41,224 nt of DNA from Chthoniobacterales bacterium (GTDB taxonomy: Bacteria > Verrucomicrobiota > Verrucomicrobiia > Chthoniobacterales > DYNR01). The stretch spans positions 24,146-65,369 of the forward strand of contig JAOAAX010000010.1 of assembly GCA_026418675.1 (NCBI GenBank), in the 5' to 3' direction. A model generated the notes under the pieces. It was not told the origin of the DNA and searched no databases. It was given only the letters and a program-made list of their open reading frames with translations. Both the position numbers and the translations under genes were made by a program. Numbering within the stretch: the first letter of the stretch is position 1; every line of letters starts with the position of its first letter. This document shows, in pieces, positions 34,571-41,224 of the stretch.

Positions 34571-36109
34571 TTATACAATTTTATCCAATTTTAAAACCTT
34601 CTCTCTCAATCTTCCAACATGCACCCCTAAATCAATACTCGCCCCACAGGCCAACTCAATAAGCTCCCGCGGAACCTTTGTGCTACCCCAGCGGTGCACC
34701 TTTTGCCGCAGCCATTCCAGCAAGCAGCCGTAGTCTCCCAAACGCAGTTTCTCTTCCAAGCCACTTATATCCCGGCGCGCTGCCGCAAACAAATTCGCCG
34801 CGTAAACGTTACCTAGCGTGTAAGTTGGAAAATAGCCAAACCCACCACCAGACCAGTGAACATCCTGCAAACACCCAACCGCATCATTCGGAACTTTCTT
34901 TCCAAACAACTCCAGAAAAGCATCGTTCCAAGCTGCCGGCAAATCCTCCGCAGAAAGCTCTCCTTTAATAAGCAACCTCTCTATCCGAAACCTCAGAATT
35001 ACATGCAGGTCATAAGTCACCTCATCCGCCTCCACTCGCACAAAGCCACGTTCAACCCGATTCACATGCCGCCAGACACCCTCCGGTGTAGCCTTTTTTA
35101 ACTGAGGAAAATACTGCCTCGCAACCGGCAGCCACCTCTCCCAAAACTCCAAGCTCCTCCCAACACAATTCTCCCACAAACGCGATTGCGATTCATGGAC
35201 ACCTAAAGAAATTGCCTCACCTGCAGGCGTCCCATATTCCTCTTTGTCCAATCCAAGCTCATACAACCCATGTCCCACCTCGTGCAAAACCCCAAACAAC
35301 GAACTCGTAAAATCCCCCTCATCGTATCGGGTAGTTAACCGCACATCCTCTGGCCCCAACGAGGAACAAAAAGGATGCGGCGAGCAATCCAAACGTCCAC
35401 GTCCAAAATCAAAACCTACTGCCGCTGCAACTTCCCGATTCAGAGCTACTTGTGCCGAAACCGGATACGGGCCAGATGGCACTCCACCTTTCCCTTTCTC
35501 ACATACTTCTTCTCCTACAACTACCAGCTCCCTCAATTCCGCTACCATCGGCTCGAGCAAAGCCAAAGCCTCTTCCTCTCCCAATCCAACCTCATATTCA
35601 TCCAACAAAGCATCGTATCGTCCTCTTGCCAACCCTGCCTCAACCCAGCGATCCGCTTTCTCTTGAACCAATTCCAAAATCCTCTGCAAGCTCGGTAAAA
35701 ACAAAGCAAAACTCGCTTCTTTTCGCGCTTCCACCCACGCCTCAAATCCCCTCGCCCCAGCCTCGGCCAACTCCTCAACAAGCCTTTCAGGCAAAACAAC
35801 CTTCCTTTTCCAACGCCGCTGCCACTCACGCAAATTCCCAGCAACCACACTTACCGACTTCCCAACTCCCGCAGCTAATTCCTCAACCCCTTCCCCGCAC
35901 GCTCTCTCCAACCACTCTCCAACCTCCTTATCCACCCATGCCAAATGCTCTATCCGGCTTATCTCCGCAAGCTGCTTCGCACGAAACTCACCACCCCTCG
36001 CTGGCAAATTCACTTGCTGATCCCATCCTAACACTCCCGCCACACTCCCCAGCAAAGCCACTCGCCAGGACCGCTCCTCCAGCCGCCGATATGCCTCTAC
36101 GGCATTCAT
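34571..36109 (-). CDS. M32-family thermostable carboxypeptidase (Taq-type)
   Basis: The product is 512 residues, the normal M32 length. The zinc site is complete: HEVGH at 276-280 and the downstream Glu306 in GVHESQSRLWEN, preceded by DVRLTTRYDEGDFTSSLFGVLHE. GWDQQVNLPARGGEFRAKQLAEI at about 28-50 is the family's N-terminal block. M32 enzymes remove C-terminal amino acids, with broad specificity, in the cytoplasm. The coding strand is unusually G-rich (Glu, Gly, Val, Arg and Leu by TTG). It overlaps pepF by 4 bases (ATGA), so the two peptidases are co-translated. Confidence 0.96.
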   Translation of the reverse strand: MNAVEAYRRLEERSWRVALLGSVAGVLGWDQQVNLPARGGEFRAKQLAEISRIEHLAWVDKEVGEWLERACGEGVEELAAGVGKSVSVVAGNLREWQRRWKRKVVLPERLVEELAEAGARGFEAWVEARKEASFALFLPSLQRILELVQEKADRWVEAGLARGRYDALLDEYEVGLGEEEALALLEPMVAELRELVVVGEEVCEKGKGGVPSGPYPVSAQVALNREVAAAVGFDFGRGRLDCSPHPFCSSLGPEDVRLTTRYDEGDFTSSLFGVLHEVGHGLYELGLDKEEYGTPAGEAISLGVHESQSRLWENCVGRSLEFWERWLPVARQYFPQLKKATPEGVWRHVNRVERGFVRVEADEVTYDLHVILRFRIERLLIKGELSAEDLPAAWNDAFLELFGKKVPNDAVGCLQDVHWSGGGFGYFPTYTLGNVYAANLFAAARRDISGLEEKLRLGDYGCLLEWLRQKVHRWGSTKVPRELIELACGASIDLGVHVGRLREKVLKLDKIV

Positions 36110-38046
36110 CCCCCAATCTCCTTCCTAACACCCATCAACTCCTCCAGCTCCACAACTCGCTTCTCAAACAAGTCTAGTGTCGCTTCAATCGGCTCTGGCG
36201 TCCGCAAATCCACTCCCGCCTCCAGTAACGTCTCCAACGGGAACTTACTCCCTCCACTTCTCAAAAAACTCAAATACTTCTCCCTCTCCCCTTCCTCCAA
36301 TACCCTCTTCGCTAATGCCACCGCTGCAGAAAGCCCCGTCGCATACTTATAAACATAAAACGCACTATAAAAGTGTGGAATCCTCAGACACTCCACTTCC
36401 AACTCCCGATCAATTACCATTTCCCCTCCAAAGTAAGCCTCTAACAACCCCCGATACACCCGCCGCAGGCTATCCAAAGTCACAGCCTCCCCTCTCTCCT
36501 CCATCCCATGCACCTCCAGTTCAAACTCCGCGAACATCGTCTGCCGAAACATCGTCCCACGAATATCATCCAACTGCCGATTTACAAGAAATGCCCGCAT
36601 CTTCCGGTCCTCCGTCCGCCCAAGCAAATACTCCGTCAACAGCAGCTCATGAAACGTCGAAGCCACCTCCGCAAGAAAAATCGGATAATGGTAATTCTGA
36701 AAAAGCTGCGCCCGACTTGCCAGAAGCGTATGCATCGAATGCCCCGCCTCGTGGGCCAGCGTAAAAACATCCGCAAATACATCCCGTTTATAATTCATTA
36801 AAATATACGGCAAACTCCGGTATGTCCCATACGAAAAAGCCCCACCTCGCTTCCCTTTATTCTCATACCGATCGCACCAACGCTCTGTCGTCAAACCCCG
36901 CTGCAATTCCCGCACATAATCCTCCCCAAGTGGCTCCACAGCACCAACAACCATCTCTACTGCTTCCTCCCAGGAAACGTCGGTCTCCTCCTCCCCATCT
37001 AATGGCACATACAAGTCAAAATGATGCAGCTCCTCCAAGCCCAAACCCCGCCTCCTCAGTCGATAATACCGAAACAACGCACCCAACCTACTCCGCACCG
37101 TCCGAACCAAGTTCTCATAAACCTCCACGGGTATATCATCGTAAAACAACGCCGCCTCCAAACAGCTCCCAAAATTCCGCGCCCGTGCATAAAAAACGTC
37201 CGCTCGAACTGAACTCGCCAACAGCGCCGCCAACGTATAACGATGCCCCTCAATCTGCTCGTAAAACTTCCGGAACGCCTCCTCCCGAACACGCCTCTCA
37301 CGCCTCACCAAAAAAGAGCTAAACGAACTCTGCGAAAGCTCCCGCTCCTTCCCATCTTCATCCCGCACACTCCCAAACTTCAGATCCACATTCAGCAACT
37401 GCGAAAACGCCTCCCCGTGGCCACCCACGGCAGAAGCTCCAAGTGCCAGAATCCTCTCCTCCGCCGCACTTAGCGTGTGGGGCTTCATCCTCCGAATCTT
37501 CCGCAGCGGAATCCTCCATTCCTCCAATTCCGGCGATCCCAGATATCCCTCAAAGTCCTCATCTCCCAACGCCTGAATTTCCGGTTGCAAAAAAGCAAAA
37601 GCCTCCCCGACCTTTGTCTGCACGGCTTGGAGCTCCGCCTCCAATGCTAGCGCCTGGGAATCTCCGCTATCCTCCGCCACTCGCAAAGCCGCGTATTGGC
37701 TCAAACGCTCCCCAAGCTCATTTACTTCCCTCTCCAACTCCAATGCCTCTGCCAAAACTTTTGCTCCTTCTCCCAACCGCCCGCGGAATTCACCAATCCG
37801 TGGATAGAGATTACAATACCTCCTCAACTCTTCCCTCCACTGCTCATCATCCCGATATAACTTCTTCAAATCCCACTTGAACTCCTCCGCTACCTCCTCC
37901 CTCCTTACAATGCGTTCAACTTCACCCCCATCTCCCCTTACCTCCCCTGAAAAATAACCTCCCCAAGAGGAGAAAAATACACACCCCTCATCTTTCACTT
38001 CTACTTTCATTCCTTCCATAAGCTCTCGATCCGAAATACGTAACAT
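36106..38046 (-). CDS. pepF: Oligoendopeptidase F (M3B metallopeptidase)
   Basis: The product is 646 residues. The zinc motif HEAGH lies at 432-436 in FTLAHEAGHSMHTLLA, with the third ligand Glu460 in FLAEVASTFHELL. RSLPYILMNYKRD precedes it, and EEFKWDLKKLYRD near residue 55 is the normal N-terminal block of the family. The 50 residues before that block are extra; ATG at 38019 or 38010 would shorten the protein by 9 or 12 residues. PepF degrades peptides of roughly 7-17 residues. Paired with the M32 carboxypeptidase downstream, it suggests a peptide-recycling unit. Confidence 0.95.
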   Translation of the reverse strand: MLRISDRELMEGMKVEVKDEGCVFFSSWGGYFSGEVRGDGGEVERIVRREEVAEEFKWDLKKLYRDDEQWREELRRYCNLYPRIGEFRGRLGEGAKVLAEALELEREVNELGERLSQYAALRVAEDSGDSQALALEAELQAVQTKVGEAFAFLQPEIQALGDEDFEGYLGSPELEEWRIPLRKIRRMKPHTLSAAEERILALGASAVGGHGEAFSQLLNVDLKFGSVRDEDGKERELSQSSFSSFLVRRERRVREEAFRKFYEQIEGHRYTLAALLASSVRADVFYARARNFGSCLEAALFYDDIPVEVYENLVRTVRSRLGALFRYYRLRRRGLGLEELHHFDLYVPLDGEEETDVSWEEAVEMVVGAVEPLGEDYVRELQRGLTTERWCDRYENKGKRGGAFSYGTYRSLPYILMNYKRDVFADVFTLAHEAGHSMHTLLASRAQLFQNYHYPIFLAEVASTFHELLLTEYLLGRTEDRKMRAFLVNRQLDDIRGTMFRQTMFAEFELEVHGMEERGEAVTLDSLRRVYRGLLEAYFGGEMVIDRELEVECLRIPHFYSAFYVYKYATGLSAAVALAKRVLEEGEREKYLSFLRSGGSKFPLETLLEAGVDLRTPEPIEATLDLFEKRVVELEELMGVRKEIGG

Positions 38047-38139
38047 ACTATTTGAAAATGTGTTAAAAATTAGCTGTCCGGCCTACCTTCCCCACCCCAG
38101 AAAAACCGACACTCACTAAACCCATTAAAACTCACCCAA

Positions 38140-39213
38140 TCAAATCCGCCTCTCTCTCCCTGTCGAACGCAAATGAATTGTTTTCCTCTCTAAATTGTGA
38201 TGCGCTTCAATAAACCGCACCGTCCCACTCCGTGCACGCATCAAAACGGAATGCGTAATCGCTGTCTTCCCGCGCACCTCCACCCCACGCAAAAGCGGAC
38301 TATTACTAATCCCAGTCGCCACAAAAACAATATTGTCCCCACGAGCCAAGTCCTTCGACATAAATTGCTTGTCTAAATAATCACCCCAGCCAGCTGCAAT
38401 CAGCGACTTCCTCTCCTCCTCGTCTCGTGGCCAAATCTTCGCACGCATCCCTCCCCCCAGGCACCGCAAAGCTGCTGCAGACAAAATCCCCTCCGGAGCA
38501 CCACCAATCCCAACATACAAGTCAATATTCGATGTCGCCATCGCCGGCGCCAAGGCAGCCGCTATATCCCCATCCAAAATCATTCGCACTGCCGCACCCT
38601 TCCGCCGCACCGCCTCCACCAACTCATAATTCCTCGGCCTGTCCAAAATACAAACCACAACATCCCGCACCTCCTTGTGAAGGATCTTCGCTGTAACCTC
38701 TATTACCTCCTCAATCGGAGCATCCACATCAATCGGTAAACTCGGATCCATCAACCATGCACGCCGAACTTCCAACGGATACGCCAACTTTTTCATATAA
38801 AAAGCCGGAATATCCTGCAAACACCTCTCCTCACCCTCCTGCTTCAAAGCCGCAGCTATACACGAAATCGAATTCGGCATCCCCTTGCTCACATTCGTCG
38901 TCCCATCAATCGGGTCAACCGCTATATCAAACATCGGCGAACCTTCCGTCCACGTCCCAACTCGCTCCCCTTTGAACAACCCAGGCGCTTTGTCCTTGAT
39001 CCCTTCCCCAATCACAACCTCCCCTCTCATTTCCATCAAATCAAACATCCCTCGTATCGCGTCGCACGCTGCCTCATCCGCTTTTTCTTTCTGCCCCTTC
39101 CCTAACCATTGCATCGTATTCAATGCCGCCAATTCTGTCGCCCGTAAAAAATCAAACTCAAATTGCCTCTCAATATCTCGTGCCAAATTTTCGCGATTTT
39201 CGTCTCTTTTCAT
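38140..39213 (-). CDS. glpX: Class II fructose-1,6-bisphosphatase
   Basis: GlpX hydrolyses fructose 1,6-bisphosphate to fructose 6-phosphate in gluconeogenesis. The frame reaches 39276, but ATG at 39213 is preceded by AGTAGGGGTG, a good Shine-Dalgarno sequence, and gives the normal 357 residues starting MKRDENRENLARDIERQFEFDFLRATE. Metal and substrate motifs are intact: GEVVIGEGIKDKAPGL, DIAVDPIDGTTNVSKGMPNSISCIAA, ILDGDIAAALAPAM, GIGGAPEGILSAAALRCLGG and FVATGISNSPLLRGV. It lies 93 bases ahead of pepF on the same strand and is divergent from the GldA-type ATPase gene. Confidence 0.96.
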   Translation of the reverse strand: MKRDENRENLARDIERQFEFDFLRATELAALNTMQWLGKGQKEKADEAACDAIRGMFDLMEMRGEVVIGEGIKDKAPGLFKGERVGTWTEGSPMFDIAVDPIDGTTNVSKGMPNSISCIAAALKQEGEERCLQDIPAFYMKKLAYPLEVRRAWLMDPSLPIDVDAPIEEVIEVTAKILHKEVRDVVVCILDRPRNYELVEAVRRKGAAVRMILDGDIAAALAPAMATSNIDLYVGIGGAPEGILSAAALRCLGGGMRAKIWPRDEEERKSLIAAGWGDYLDKQFMSKDLARGDNIVFVATGISNSPLLRGVEVRGKTAITHSVLMRARSGTVRFIEAHHNLERKTIHLRSTGRERRI

Positions 39214-39318
39214 CACCCCTACTCTAAACAATCCCCACTCCACCCTCAACCCGTTTGTTCCCATTCGACCATCCATCTAAATTAAGGATACATAAGTCAT
39301 TTTTTTATCAGGAAATCC

Positions 39319-39344
39319 TTGACAAAACACAAAACACTTAAATT
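39319..39344 (+). promoter_or_regulatory. Candidate -35 element for the GldA-type ABC operon
   Basis: An exact TTGACA at 39319-39324 lies 59 bases before the ATPase gene. The best following -10-like sequence, TAAATT at 39339, is only 14 bases away, so the pair is imperfect. It is the only promoter-like signal in the 170-base divergent region to glpX. Confidence 0.3.
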
Positions 39345-39383
39345 TTTCTCATCACTCTCCACCTTCACTTCACGACACTTCTT

Positions 39384-40331
39384 ATGATCGAAGTCCTCAA
39401 CCTGCGCAAATCCTTCGGCAATAAAATTGCCGTAGCAAATATCTCCTTCCAAGTCTCTGTTGGCGAAGTCCTCGGGTTCCTCGGCCCAAATGGCGCCGGC
39501 AAAACAACCACTATGCGGATGATCACTGGCTTCCTTTTTCCCGACGCAGGCACTGCTCGCATCAACGGCTTCGACATCCTTCGCAATCCCGTCAAAGCAA
39601 AAGCCAACCTCGGCTACCTCCCCGAAAATGCTCCAGCTTATTCCGATATGCAGGTCCGCAATTTCCTCGAATTTTGTGCCAAAACACGGGGCCTCCAAGG
39701 CCCTTCCCTTCGCAAAGCAGTAGATTCTGCCATCGAAGCTTGTTTCCTCCAACCCGTCCTCCAGCAATCCATTGAAACCCTTTCCAAAGGCTACCGCCAT
39801 CGTGTAGGGCTCGCCCAAGCTATCCTCCACGATCCTCCAGCTCTCATCCTCGATGAGCCAACCGATGGCCTCGACCCAAACCAAAAACACGAAATCCGCC
39901 AGCTCATACGTCGCATGGGCCATTCGAAAGCCATAATCTTCTCCACCCACATCCTCGAAGAGGTCGAAGCTGCCTGCACACGTGCCATTATTATTGATCG
40001 CGGCCAAATCGTTGCCAATGGGTCCCCAGCCCAACTCAAAGCCCGCTCCCGCTCCGCAGGCATTATCCTCCGCCTCGCAGAAGAAAACCAAACTAGCCTT
40101 TGCTCCCAAACCCTTCAAAACCTCCCCCAAGTCCATCAAATCCTCCACGAAAACAACTCCCTCCGCATCCGTCCTAAACCGGATGTTTCACTCCACAACC
40201 TCTCCCTAGCCATAACCCAAACCCTCGCAAACAATCCAACAAAATTCGAGCTCCTTGAGCTCCGTATCGAAGAAGGTCGCCTCGACGAAGTTTTCCGCGA
40301 AATTACTACTCCTGACACAACACAAAATTAG
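39384..40331 (+). CDS. ABC-2 type transporter ATP-binding protein, GldA-like
   Basis: The product is 315 residues. Walker A is GPNGAGKTTTMRMI near residue 35, the signature is LSKGYRHRVGLAQAI (SKGYRxR in place of LSGGQ, typical of the ABC-2/GldA group), Walker B is ALILDEPTDGLDP and the switch is STHIL. A C-terminal extension of about 90 residues follows the nucleotide-binding domain, as in GldA and NatA-type exporters. In Bacteroidetes GldA works with GldF and GldG in gliding motility; in other phyla the trio is widespread with unknown cargo. Here it is followed by a permease 15 bases later and a GldG-type gene, so a three-component transporter is likely. Confidence 0.93.
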   Translation: MIEVLNLRKSFGNKIAVANISFQVSVGEVLGFLGPNGAGKTTTMRMITGFLFPDAGTARINGFDILRNPVKAKANLGYLPENAPAYSDMQVRNFLEFCAKTRGLQGPSLRKAVDSAIEACFLQPVLQQSIETLSKGYRHRVGLAQAILHDPPALILDEPTDGLDPNQKHEIRQLIRRMGHSKAIIFSTHILEEVEAACTRAIIIDRGQIVANGSPAQLKARSRSAGIILRLAEENQTSLCSQTLQNLPQVHQILHENNSLRIRPKPDVSLHNLSLAITQTLANNPTKFELLELRIEEGRLDEVFREITTPDTTQN

Positions 40332-40346
40332 CCCCTCCTTCTTCCC

Positions 40347-41084
40347 ATGAAACCTCTCCTTTCTCTCTACAAACGCGAACTCATCTCCTACTTCACTTCC
40401 CCCATCGCTTACATCTTCCTCATCATCTTCCTAACCCTTGCAGGCTTCTTCCCCCTCCTTGTAAGCGGCTACCTCCAACGCGGCGAAGCTGACCTCCTCC
40501 CCTTTTTTAGCTGGATGCCATGGCTCTTCCTCATCTTAGCTCCCGCTATTGGCATGCGCCTTTGGTCCGAAGAACGCCGCCAAGGCACAATTGAACTCCT
40601 TCTCACACTCCCCATCCTCCCTTGGCATGCCATCCTTGCCAAGTTCCTCGCCGCTTGTTCCATCGCAGCCATTGCGCTCCTCCTCACTTTCCCAATGCCA
40701 CTAACAGCCAATTACCTTGGCAATCCAGACAACGGAGCCATCCTCACTGGCTACCTCGGCTCGTTCCTCCTCGCAGCTTCCAACCTCAGTATCGCTTCCT
40801 TCACTTCCATCCTCACACGCAACCAAGTAATAAGCTTCATTCTCTCCCTCACCATCGGCCTCTTCCTCGTCCTCGCAGGTTGGCCCCCAATAACCGACCT
40901 CCTCGTCAATTGGGCAAGCCAACAGCTCGTTGACCTCATCGCCTCCTTCAGCATCATGTATCACTTCGACTCCCTCCAGCGCGGCATCCTCGACCTCCGC
41001 GACATCGCTTACTTCCTCAGTCTCATCGCCTTTGGCCTCATCTCCACTTCTGTCCTCCTCAACTCCTACCGCTCTAACCCATAA
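40347..41084 (+). CDS. ABC-2 type permease, GldF-like
   Basis: The product is 245 residues with six membrane segments. The N-terminus LYKRELISYFTSPIAYIFLIIFLTLAGFF and the block IGMRLWSEERRQGTIELLLTLPILPWHAILAKFLAACSI are the typical GldF/NosY-type ABC-2 permease pattern (the EERRxGTIELLLT loop meets the ATPase). It follows the GldA-type gene by 15 bases and precedes a GldG-type gene by 19. The coding strand is exceptionally C-rich (CTC, ATC, TCC and GCC codons). Transported substrate unknown. Confidence 0.93.
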   Translation: MKPLLSLYKRELISYFTSPIAYIFLIIFLTLAGFFPLLVSGYLQRGEADLLPFFSWMPWLFLILAPAIGMRLWSEERRQGTIELLLTLPILPWHAILAKFLAACSIAAIALLLTFPMPLTANYLGNPDNGAILTGYLGSFLLAASNLSIASFTSILTRNQVISFILSLTIGLFLVLAGWPPITDLLVNWASQQLVDLIASFSIMYHFDSLQRGILDLRDIAYFLSLIAFGLISTSVLLNSYRSNP

Positions 41085-41103
41085 CCTATTTCTCCCAAAA
41101 ATC

Positions 41104-41224
41104 ATGAACCAAAAAAACAGCCACCTCCATCCACTCCTCTCACTCTGGCTCAATCCCTCCCTCGCCATTCTCTCCCTCCTCATCCTCCTCGTCGCTCTCA
41201 ATGCCCTCCTCGCACCCATACAAC
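41104..41224 (+). CDS. N-terminal fragment of a GldG-type protein, cut by window edge
   Basis: An ATG at 41104 opens a frame without stop to the window end (40 residues): a short polar N-terminus, then the hydrophobic helix SLAILSLLILLVALNALLAP. Position after GldA- and GldF-type genes predicts the GldG/ABC_transp_aux subunit, whose first part is a membrane helix. The fragment is too short to prove this by sequence. Confidence 0.6.
   Translation, partial: MNQKNSHLHPLLSLWLNPSLAILSLLILLVALNALLAPIQ

Noticed and set aside
35244-37880. Several long plus-strand open frames (up to 241 codons) opposite the M32 and pepF genes
   Set aside because: They are Pro/Ser/Thr-rich, change frame repeatedly and have no motif; they are stop-poor only because the plus strand is so C-rich. 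The opposite strand encodes complete peptidases.
39297-40148. 283-codon minus-strand open frame opposite the GldA-type ATPase
   Set aside because: The plus strand has a full ABC ATPase with all motifs; the antisense frame is an artefact of codon composition.
40701-41219. 172-codon minus-strand frame rich in Glu, Asp and Ala opposite the GldF-type permease
   Set aside because: It is a shadow of a C-rich membrane-protein gene; it spans the gene junction without any conserved motif.

Overview
The window is gene-dense chromosomal DNA from a Gram-negative bacterium. It carries lpxA (lipid A synthesis), several lipoprotein-type signal peptides and a GldA/GldF/GldG-type ABC-2 cluster. Base composition is moderate, in the mid-40s % GC by eye. 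The combination of verbose secreted hypothetical proteins, a receiver/kinase-like/SUMF1 fusion, a DPBB-type secreted protein, pseudopilin-like proteins and a SpoIIE phosphatase next to grpE-dnaJ best fits the PVC superphylum, most likely Verrucomicrobiota. That placement is an inference from gene style, not from a marker-gene search. No mobile element, phage, CRISPR array or complete tRNA/rRNA gene was seen, and no gene-free stretch exceeds about 250 bases.

Layout. Bases 1-1.7 kb hold a truncated Gfo/Idh/MocA oxidoreductase and a secreted DPBB-like protein. Bases 1.8-6.7 kb are a three-gene minus-strand operon with a good sigma70-like promoter; its middle gene is a 907-residue receiver / pseudokinase / membrane / SUMF1 fusion. 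Bases 6.9-9.0 kb are two overlapping plus-strand genes: a 5'-nucleotidase-like lipoprotein lacking key metal ligands, and a pseudopilin-like protein. Bases 9.06-22.4 kb are an unbroken run of thirteen minus-strand genes with gaps under 50 bases. Read 5' to 3' these are SpoIIE/PP2C phosphatase, grpE, dnaJ, NAD(P)HX repair enzyme, pdxJ, secreted Dabb protein, secreted SNase-HhH protein, CHASE2-like protein, TIM-barrel epimerase, LPG-synthase-type membrane protein, RibD_C reductase, CPBP protease and ComF.

Bases 22.6-24.9 kb hold a small lipoprotein gene and the plus-strand ffh-rpsP-khpA cluster (protein targeting and translation). A fused two-domain iron-type ABC permease follows without partner genes. 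Bases 26.9-31.1 kb are a minus-strand chemosensory accessory cluster: cheX, a receiver-pseudoreceiver-STAS protein, cheD and an HDOD protein, followed by hemW. Bases 31.3-34.6 kb carry a glycogen-synthase-type glycosyltransferase, obgE and lpxA on the plus strand. Bases 34.6-39.2 kb carry glpX, pepF and an overlapping M32 carboxypeptidase on the minus strand. The right edge holds a GldA-type ATPase, a GldF-type permease and the first codons of a GldG-type partner.

Two window-wide traits stand out. The plus strand is strongly C-over-G from about 31 kb to the end whichever strand is coding, but G-over-C at about 14-22 kb, so strand-specific mutation has shaped codon and amino-acid use. Most start codons also lack a recognisable Shine-Dalgarno sequence. 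The best candidates for undescribed biology are the receiver-pseudokinase-SUMF1 operon, the CheX/CheD/HDOD cluster with a pseudo-receiver, and the degenerate 5'-nucleotidase paired with a pseudopilin-like protein.
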